Assembly: GCA_963778675.1 (NCBI GenBank)
Contig: CAVZVI010000014.1
Coordinates: 310,001-374,000 of the forward strand
Direction: 5' to 3'
Source of the DNA: CAWCDJ01 sp963778675
GTDB lineage: Bacteria > Acidobacteriota > Terriglobia > Bryobacterales > Bryobacteraceae
DNA length: 64,000 nt
Part shown: piece by piece, positions 59,241-64,000 of the stretch
Position numbering within the stretch: position 1 is the stretch's first letter
Layout of the letters: each line of letters opens with the position of its first letter
Position numbers and translations under genes: made by a program
Notes under the pieces: generated by a model
What the model was told of the DNA's origin: nothing
Database searches by the model: none
The model's input: the letters and a program-made list of their open reading frames with translations, nothing else

Positions 59241-60176
59241 ATGCGAAAGCTTACAATTGGCACGCTCCTGGTTGGCGCGTTCGTGATCTGCGCCGTTGCC
59301 GCGACGCAAGAGAGCCCGTTCTTGGGCCGGTGGGATTTCAACCTGGCTCCGGGTCCCCTGCACGCGGCCTGGCTCGGTATCACACAGCATGGCGGTGCGC
59401 TCGACGTCTGGTACCAACCGACGGGCGGCAATGTTTACGAGTTGAAGAAAGTGAAGGTCGCCGGTTCCAGGCTGCTGCTGACTATCTCCGGTGCGGACTC
59501 CCGGAAGAACCGGCCCGCGGTGACCTGGGAGCTCGAGGCTTCCGGCGGCAAACTGGCCGGCGTACAGAAGCGAGGCGACAACTCCATGCCGGTCACCGGC
59601 GTCCGCGCCCCGGAACTCAAGCGCGCGGAACCCAGCGCGTGGACCGCTCCCGAGCCGCTGCTCAACGGCAGGAATTTGGATGGATGGGAGCCTATCGGCA
59701 ACCCCGCCAACAGCCACTGGATCTTCAAAGACGGGATGTTGATCAACCAGGAGCACGGCGCGAACCTGAGGACCGTCCGCACGTTCAACGACTTTAAGGT
59801 GCACTTTGAAGTGAACTGCCCGGACCACGCCAACAGCGGTTTCTACCTGCGCGGGCGCTACGAAGTGCAACTGGAGTACGAGCCTCTCTCTTCGAACCCT
59901 CCCGAGCGGCGCATCGGCTCGATCTACGGCCGCATCACGCCCAAGGAAATGCCGCGAACGCCGGGCAAGTGGGAAACGTTCGACGTGATGTTGGTCGGCC
60001 GCACCGTGACGGTGGTGCGCGACGGCGTGACTACGATCGACCATAAGGAGATCGAAGGGATTACGGGTGGGGCCCTGGACGCCAACGAGGCCGAGCCCGG
60101 GCCGTTTTACATCCAGGGCGATCACACGGGCGGGCTGAAGTTTCGCAATATCACGGTTTCGCTCCCCAGGACGTAA
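59241..60176 (+). CDS. DUF1080 protein with lipocalin-like N-terminal domain, secreted
   Basis: A 311-residue protein: signal peptide (MRKLTIGTLLVGAFVICAVA), a ~105-residue beta domain (LGRWDFNLAPGPLHAAWLGI, VTWELEASGGKLAGVQKRGD) and a C-terminal DUF1080 domain from ~133 (LLNGRNLDGWEPIGNPANSH, WIFKDGMLINQEHGANL, FKVHFEVNCPDHANSGFYLR, GKWETFDVMLVGRTVTVVRD). Likely a 3-keto-glycoside-acting enzyme. The N-terminal domain resembles the C-terminal extension of the SelA-like protein at 23820 in layout. Confidence 0.88.
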   Translation: MRKLTIGTLLVGAFVICAVAATQESPFLGRWDFNLAPGPLHAAWLGITQHGGALDVWYQPTGGNVYELKKVKVAGSRLLLTISGADSRKNRPAVTWELEASGGKLAGVQKRGDNSMPVTGVRAPELKRAEPSAWTAPEPLLNGRNLDGWEPIGNPANSHWIFKDGMLINQEHGANLRTVRTFNDFKVHFEVNCPDHANSGFYLRGRYEVQLEYEPLSSNPPERRIGSIYGRITPKEMPRTPGKWETFDVMLVGRTVTVVRDGVTTIDHKEIEGITGGALDANEAEPGPFYIQGDHTGGLKFRNITVSLPRT

Positions 60177-60190
60177 CTCGCAAGTCTGTG

Positions 60191-60228
60191 ACCCGGCACG
60201 TGATAGTGCGGGCAAGAGCCGGGTTTGT
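60191..60228 (+). terminator. possible intrinsic terminator after the DUF1080 gene
   Basis: ACCCGGC (60191-60197) pairs with GCCGGGT (60218-60224) around a 20-base loop, followed by TTGTT. It stands 14 bases after the DUF1080 stop. The loop is long and the T-run short, so it is weak. The rest of 60229-60448, before the Crp gene, shows nothing I can support. Confidence 0.35.
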
Positions 60229-60448
60229 TCACGCGGATACTGATCCGAGCAGCGGAAACGGTGCTTTTCGCGCTTCTCTTGGCGTAACCTGTAAATAAGA
60301 CATTGATTCGTTTCGAACCGACGGCTTTCCTCAGTTCCAGTCGGGAACCGCCAGACGCCGGGTCCCGGGGTTCCAGATTTTGCGCCGTGTCACCGTCGTC
60401 GGATTCGGCCGTAGCCGTAAAGGACGAATCTTATCTGGGAGTACCAAT

Positions 60449-61174
60449 ATGCCGAATGGCGCAAAGCTAAGTGCTGCGCGGGAGATGGAAGATGCGCTCA
60501 TGTATCTTCCGCGCAAAGGCGTTACCGACTACCGAAAAGGCCAGATCATCTTCGACGAGCATCAGCCTTCAAGGGGTCTTCACCTTGTAGTGCAGGGGCG
60601 GGTGAAGGTCACGATGGCGCTGGATGACGGAACGCAAACGGTTGTCGACATCTTCACGACGGATGATTTTTTTGGCGAGAGTTCGCTGCTCGGATCCGCT
60701 CATCACGCCGAGCGGGCCCTCGCTCTCGACAACGTCACCCTGATGTCGTGGAGCAGCTCGGAGATCGAGGAGCAGGTGGAACGCCAGCCTCGTCTCGGGA
60801 TCGCCCTCGTCCAAATGCTCGTCAAACGCGGGCTCGACTACGAGGAGCGGTTACAGAGCTTCGCTCTCGACAAGACCCCCGAGCGCGTGGTTCGCTCGCT
60901 GCTGCGGTTTGCCGAGCGGCTGGGCACCCGCATGGAAGACGGGTCCATCAAGATCCCGCCACTCACCCATCAGGTGATTTCGGAATACGTCGGAACATCC
61001 CGCGAGATCGTCACGTTCCAGATGAACCACCTTCGCCAGAAGGGTCTCCTCCGATACTCGCGTAAGGGAATCCAGGTATACGCCGATGCCCTGAAGGAGC
61101 ATCTCCAGGTGCAGACCGGGCAGCACACCTGGCCGCAACCGGAGGAAAAGAGCTTCGGCGCCGGGCCGGTCTAA
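60449..61174 (+). CDS. Crp/Fnr family transcriptional regulator
   Basis: A 241-residue regulator: cyclic-nucleotide-type beta barrel (YRKGQIIFDEHQPSRGLHLV, VQGRVKVTMALDDGTQTVVD, FFGESSLLGSAHHAERALAL) and a C-terminal Crp helix-turn-helix (PPLTHQVISEYVGTSREIVT, FQMNHLRQKGLLRYSRKGIQ). No cysteines are present in the N-terminal region, so it is not an Fnr-type oxygen sensor, and the cAMP-binding Arg-Ser-Ala pattern is not clear; ligand unknown. The ATG at 60449 gives the standard length. Confidence 0.93.
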   Translation: MPNGAKLSAAREMEDALMYLPRKGVTDYRKGQIIFDEHQPSRGLHLVVQGRVKVTMALDDGTQTVVDIFTTDDFFGESSLLGSAHHAERALALDNVTLMSWSSSEIEEQVERQPRLGIALVQMLVKRGLDYEERLQSFALDKTPERVVRSLLRFAERLGTRMEDGSIKIPPLTHQVISEYVGTSREIVTFQMNHLRQKGLLRYSRKGIQVYADALKEHLQVQTGQHTWPQPEEKSFGAGPV

Positions 61175-61220
61175 CTTCGGTGAGCATCCGGTTATTGTCT
61201 AAATTTAGGATTAAAAACGG

Positions 61221-61249
61221 TTTACACATTGCTGCCGCTCGGGTACATT
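61221..61249 (+). promoter_or_regulatory. candidate sigma-70-type promoter
   Basis: TTTACA (61221-61226, five of six to TTGACA) and TACATT (61244-61249, four of six to TATAAT) are 17 bases apart, about 30 bases upstream of the ATG at 61281. A small palindrome, GACTGAACTCAGTC, follows immediately in the expected leader. Confidence 0.45.
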
Positions 61250-61280
61250 GAGACTGAACTCAGTCGAACCCGAGGCAGTC

Positions 61281-61979
61281 ATGAACCGGTACTGTAGGTT
61301 TGCAACGCTCGCGCTGGCCGGAACGTTGGCATACGGCGCCGCTCCCGCGGATGGGGAGGGCGCCCGCCCGTCAACCGGAGCGGGCACCGCGAGAACCACG
61401 ACCCCGCCTGTTTTGAAACGCTTTGAGCCCGCCGACAGCGGCCTCTTGACGTTGCCCGGGCCGCGAGCCGTGCCGGCGGCCAAGCCGAGTGTGCCCGTCG
61501 TTCCGGCCGCGCCGCCCGAGACGGCGGTTCCTCTCGCAAAGAAAGAGCCTCCACCGGTTCTTCCGCAAGCCCCCAAACCGGTGTTTCCTGCTGATTTCGC
61601 GCGGGATAGCGCCCTCTACTGCCAGAAGCGCATCGGCCAGTGGTCGAGGTCCGACGCCTCGAACCTCTTCGGCGATCCTTTGCGTGAGCGTCCCGCCTAC
61701 TCGGACGCAAAGGGTGAAAATGGGCGCATTTACGCCTTCAGCGATCCGACCGGACGCTACCGGGTTCTGGAACTCGACTTTTCCGCCGACACCGGGCTAC
61801 TCCGCACCGTATTCGTTTACCCCTGGAGCATGACCTGGATCGAGTGCCGCCGCCTGTGGGGCGCCAAGGTTTCGGCTGTCGAGGCGAATAACGGGCGAAC
61901 CTTCTACTCCTACCTGAACCGCCACCTGGACGTGTTGGTGGAACCGGGCGGGAAGGTCGTAAGTCTGGGCCTGTATTAA
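61281..61979 (+). CDS. secreted protein with Pro-rich region, unrecognised
   Basis: A 232-residue protein: signal peptide (MNRYCRFATLALAGTLAYGA), ~75 residues of Ala/Pro/Thr-rich low complexity, and a C-terminal globular domain (LYCQKRIGQWSRSDASNLFG, DPTGRYRVLELDFSADTGLL, IECRRLWGAKVSA, RTFYSYLNRHLDVLVEPGGK). The globular part resembles small periplasmic domains used for binding, but I do not recognise a family. The ATG at 61281 is the start of the leader; an earlier ATG at 61248 would put 11 charged residues before it. Confidence 0.7.
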   Translation: MNRYCRFATLALAGTLAYGAAPADGEGARPSTGAGTARTTTPPVLKRFEPADSGLLTLPGPRAVPAAKPSVPVVPAAPPETAVPLAKKEPPPVLPQAPKPVFPADFARDSALYCQKRIGQWSRSDASNLFGDPLRERPAYSDAKGENGRIYAFSDPTGRYRVLELDFSADTGLLRTVFVYPWSMTWIECRRLWGAKVSAVEANNGRTFYSYLNRHLDVLVEPGGKVVSLGLY

Positions 61980-62096
61980 GCTGCCGCCGCAAGTTTCTCT
62001 CGCTCGCGGTAACCCCGAACGGGCACCCCACGTTTAACTCTTAGGGCACGATGCGCCGGAGTGGCGTATAGTGTACGAATAGAGGAGTTCTCGACA

Positions 62097-63104
62097 ATGA
62101 AACGTCGAACCGCTTTACCGGTGGCAGTTGCGGCCGCGCTGAGCCTGTTGGCTTCCGGCGCCTTCGCTGCGGACAAGGACAAGAAAAACGATCCGGACGC
62201 CATCGGAGACCGCGATGTCGGCAAGGGCGTGAACTTCTATTCGCTGGAGAAGGAAATCGCGCTCGGAAAACAGTTGGCTCAGGAAGTGGAGCGCCAGGGA
62301 AAGATCATCGACGACCCGATCATTGCCGAGTATGTCAACCGCATCGGGCAAAACCTGGTGCGGAACTCCGACGCCAAGGTCCCCTTTACGATCAAGGTGC
62401 TCGATTCTGAAGAAGTGAACGCCTTTGCCCTGCCGGGCGGGTTTTTCTTCGTCAACTCCGGCCTGATTCTGAAGGCGGACAATGAGTCGGAACTGGCCGG
62501 CGTAATGGCACATGAAATCGCGCACGTGGCTGCGCGGCACGGCACTAAACAGGCTACGCGCGGGGAACTGGTCAATATCGCTTCCATCCCCCTGATCTTC
62601 ATGGGGGGCTGGACGGGCTATGCCATCCGGCAGGGCGCCGGCCTGGCCATCCCCATGGGCTTCCTGACTTTCTCCCGTGGATTTGAACGGGAAGCGGACT
62701 ACCTTGGCCTGCAGTACATGTACAAGGCGGGATACGATCCCACGTCGTTCGTGGATTTCTTTGAGAAGATCGAATCGATGGAAAAGCGAAAGCCCGGCTC
62801 GATTTCGAAAGTCTTCTCGACGCATCCGATGACCGACGACCGTATCAAGGCGGCGCAGGAAGAGATTCAGAAGATTCTCGCGCCCAAGCCGGAATACGTC
62901 GTCAATACCTCCGAGTTCATCGACGTCAAGGGGCGCCTCGCAATGCTGCACAACCGGCGCAAGGTGGATACCGATGATCCGAGCCGGCCGCGGCTGCGGC
63001 GTGCTCCCGGCAGCGGCACCGGGCCCGCGGACGCCAACGACGACGGCACGAAGCCAAAGACCGATACGGACGAGCGTCCGACGCTGAAGCGCCGCGACAA
63101 CTGA
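62097..63104 (+). CDS. M48 family zinc metalloprotease, secreted
   Basis: A 335-residue protein: signal peptide (MKRRTALPVAVAAALSLLAS, cleavage near AFAA), the BepA/LoiP-type N-terminal part (EKEIALGKQLAQEVERQGKI, NRIGQNLVRNSDAKVPFTIK), the substrate-facing NAFALPGGFFFVNSGLIL strand, the zinc motif HEIAH (139-143), and a third ligand Glu in FEREADYLGL; KVFSTHPMTDDR is the conserved late motif. The tail is charged and disordered. Such proteases work in the periplasm on envelope protein quality control. AGAGGAG precedes the ATG. Confidence 0.93.
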   Translation: MKRRTALPVAVAAALSLLASGAFAADKDKKNDPDAIGDRDVGKGVNFYSLEKEIALGKQLAQEVERQGKIIDDPIIAEYVNRIGQNLVRNSDAKVPFTIKVLDSEEVNAFALPGGFFFVNSGLILKADNESELAGVMAHEIAHVAARHGTKQATRGELVNIASIPLIFMGGWTGYAIRQGAGLAIPMGFLTFSRGFEREADYLGLQYMYKAGYDPTSFVDFFEKIESMEKRKPGSISKVFSTHPMTDDRIKAAQEEIQKILAPKPEYVVNTSEFIDVKGRLAMLHNRRKVDTDDPSRPRLRRAPGSGTGPADANDDGTKPKTDTDERPTLKRRDN

Positions 63105-63131
63105 TCGGGATTTCAGGCAGGAGATAGAAAG

Positions 63132-63165
63132 GGGGGCGGGCTGCGACGCGGCCCGCCCCCTTTTT
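63132..63165. terminator. strong bidirectional intrinsic terminator
   Basis: GGGGGCGGGC (63132-63141) pairs perfectly over ten bases with GCCCGCCCCC (63151-63160), 9-base loop, followed by TTTTT; the left side begins with AAA, so the same stem can end the convergent permease transcript. It lies between the M48 gene stop (63104) and the permease stop (63170). Confidence 0.9.
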
Positions 63166-63169
63166 GCTT

Positions 63170-64000
63170 TCATTCGTACCGCAGAGCGCGCACCGGATCG
63201 ATCGCTGCCGCCCGGCGCGCCGGCAGATAGCACGCAGAGGTGCTCACAACCAGGAGCGCGGCCGCAACCGCAAGAGAAGTGCCCGGGCTGGATTTCCCTA
63301 CGGCTCCCATACCGGCCGCCAATGCCGGCGCCGCCACCACAGAGACGCATCCGCCAATCAGGATGCCGGCTGCGGCCAGCGTCAGTCCCTGCCACAAGAT
63401 CAGGCGCAGCACGTCCCACCGTGTGGCGCCGATTGCCATCCGCACGCCGATTTCGGGAATCCTGCGGCTCACCGAGTAAGCGATCAGGCCATAAAGCCCG
63501 ACGGTCGCCATCGTCAGACCGAGAAGGCCCACGGCGGTCACCATCTGGAGAAATTGCAACCAGGTCTCCCGGGCGCGCTGATCCACCAGGTAAGACACAG
63601 TTCGCAGATTATAGACCGGGAGGTTGGCATCCAGCGCCCGGACCAGTTCGCGCAGCGGCGCTGCCAGCTGACTGGGATCGCCGGCTGATTCGACGATCAT
63701 CGTCATGGCCGGCCGGCGGTTCTGTTCGTATGGCAGGTAGACATAGGATGACGGCGCCTCGTTGGCCACCAGGTAGCGGCCCGTCCTCGCGACTCCCACG
63801 ACTTCCGCCTCCGGTCCTTCCGAGCCGCCGATCCTTAGGCGCTTTCCGATGGGATCCTGGTTCGGCCAGTAGGTTGCCGCGAAGTGCTGGTTCACGATCG
63901 CAACGAGCGGTGACCCCTTGCGGTCGTTGGGGCTGAACGCCCGGCCACGCACGATCTCCACCCCCATCGTCTGGAAGTACTCCGCACTAAAAACCCCGCC
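63170..64000 (-). CDS. ADOP/MacB-type FtsX permease, C-terminal part
   Basis: The gene extends past the right edge; about 277 residues are visible. They include the end of the periplasmic MacB-type domain (GVEIVRGRAFSPNDRKGSPL, VAIVNQHFAATYWPNQDPIG, GKRLRIGGSEGPEAEVVGVA) and three membrane helices of the FtsX domain (LGLTMATVGLYGLIAYSV with RRIPEIGVRMAIGAT; LTLAAAGILIGGCVSVVAA; LAVAAALLVVSTSACYLP), ending RAAAIDPVRALRYE, the family's standard C-terminus. This 'ADOP' permease family is strongly expanded in Acidobacteriota. Its ATPase is not in the window. Confidence 0.92.
   Translation of the reverse strand, partial: GGVFSAEYFQTMGVEIVRGRAFSPNDRKGSPLVAIVNQHFAATYWPNQDPIGKRLRIGGSEGPEAEVVGVARTGRYLVANEAPSSYVYLPYEQNRRPAMTMIVESAGDPSQLAAPLRELVRALDANLPVYNLRTVSYLVDQRARETWLQFLQMVTAVGLLGLTMATVGLYGLIAYSVSRRIPEIGVRMAIGATRWDVLRLILWQGLTLAAAGILIGGCVSVVAAPALAAGMGAVGKSSPGTSLAVAAALLVVSTSACYLPARRAAAIDPVRALRYE

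Noticed and set aside
60449..61174. Fnr-type oxygen-sensing regulator
   Set aside because: The N-terminal region lacks the cysteines needed for an Fe-S cluster, so I call it only Crp/Fnr family.

Overview
The window looks like a chromosome segment of an Acidobacteriota bacterium, most like the Solibacter/Bryobacter group. This is an inference from gene content; no rRNA or other marker gene is present. The supporting signs are high GC, large Oar-type TonB-dependent receptors with an N-terminal carboxypeptidase-regulatory domain, an ADOP/MacB-type permease, an ECF sigma factor paired with a Ser/Thr kinase-TPR protein, and many Tat-exported carbohydrate enzymes. I saw no tRNA, rRNA, CRISPR array or insertion sequence.

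Region 1 (1-14221, minus strand) is most of an extracellular contractile injection system (eCIS) operon, read from a promoter near 14430. In order it encodes the sheath, inner tube, a zinc-ribbon baseplate-type protein, a disordered protein, a DUF4255 (Afp16-like) terminator, an AAA+ ATPase (Afp15-like), a small protein, then a very large DUF4157 cargo locus, a DUF4157-OmpA protein, an Afp7-like hub, a LysM protein and the start of an Afp8-like spike. Nearly all junctions are 1-4 base stop/start overlaps. The cargo locus is the most unusual item: DUF4157, alpha/beta hydrolase, a second DUF4157, an NlpC/CHAP-like Cys-His domain and a pyroglutamyl-peptidase (C15)-like domain whose catalytic Cys position is Ser. 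A one-base frameshift inside the hydrolase domain splits it into two reading frames.

Region 2 (14532-28624) holds a GH92 mannosidase, a DUF362 protein, a secreted unknown, an amidohydrolase, an Oar-type receptor broken by many frameshifts, a Tat-exported SelA-like PLP enzyme with a Tat-exported RidA protein, a ceramidase-like hydrolase and a Tat-exported DegT aminotransferase.

Region 3 (28621-45594) looks like an acidic-glycan or 3-deoxy-sugar utilisation locus: two BNR sialidase-like proteins, two paralogous large hydrolases with a GH67/GH20-type N-terminus, an ACS-type MFS transporter, a KdsB paralogue fused by overlap to an unrecognised 405-residue protein, a frameshifted DapA/NanA-type aldolase, and an IclR regulator with repeated candidate operators. 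AlkB and a GntR regulator facing an intact Oar-type receptor follow; the GntR/receptor promoter carries a tandem 11-bp repeat over the -35 box.

Region 4 (45602-64000) has an ABC exporter, a radical-SAM sulfatase maturase, a ThuA/TPR pair, a Gfo/Idh-DUF1080-Gfo/Idh set that suggests 3-keto-glycoside chemistry, an ECF sigma/kinase-TPR/small-protein operon, a second DUF1080 protein, a Crp-type regulator, a secreted unknown, an M48 protease with a strong terminator, and the end of an ADOP permease.
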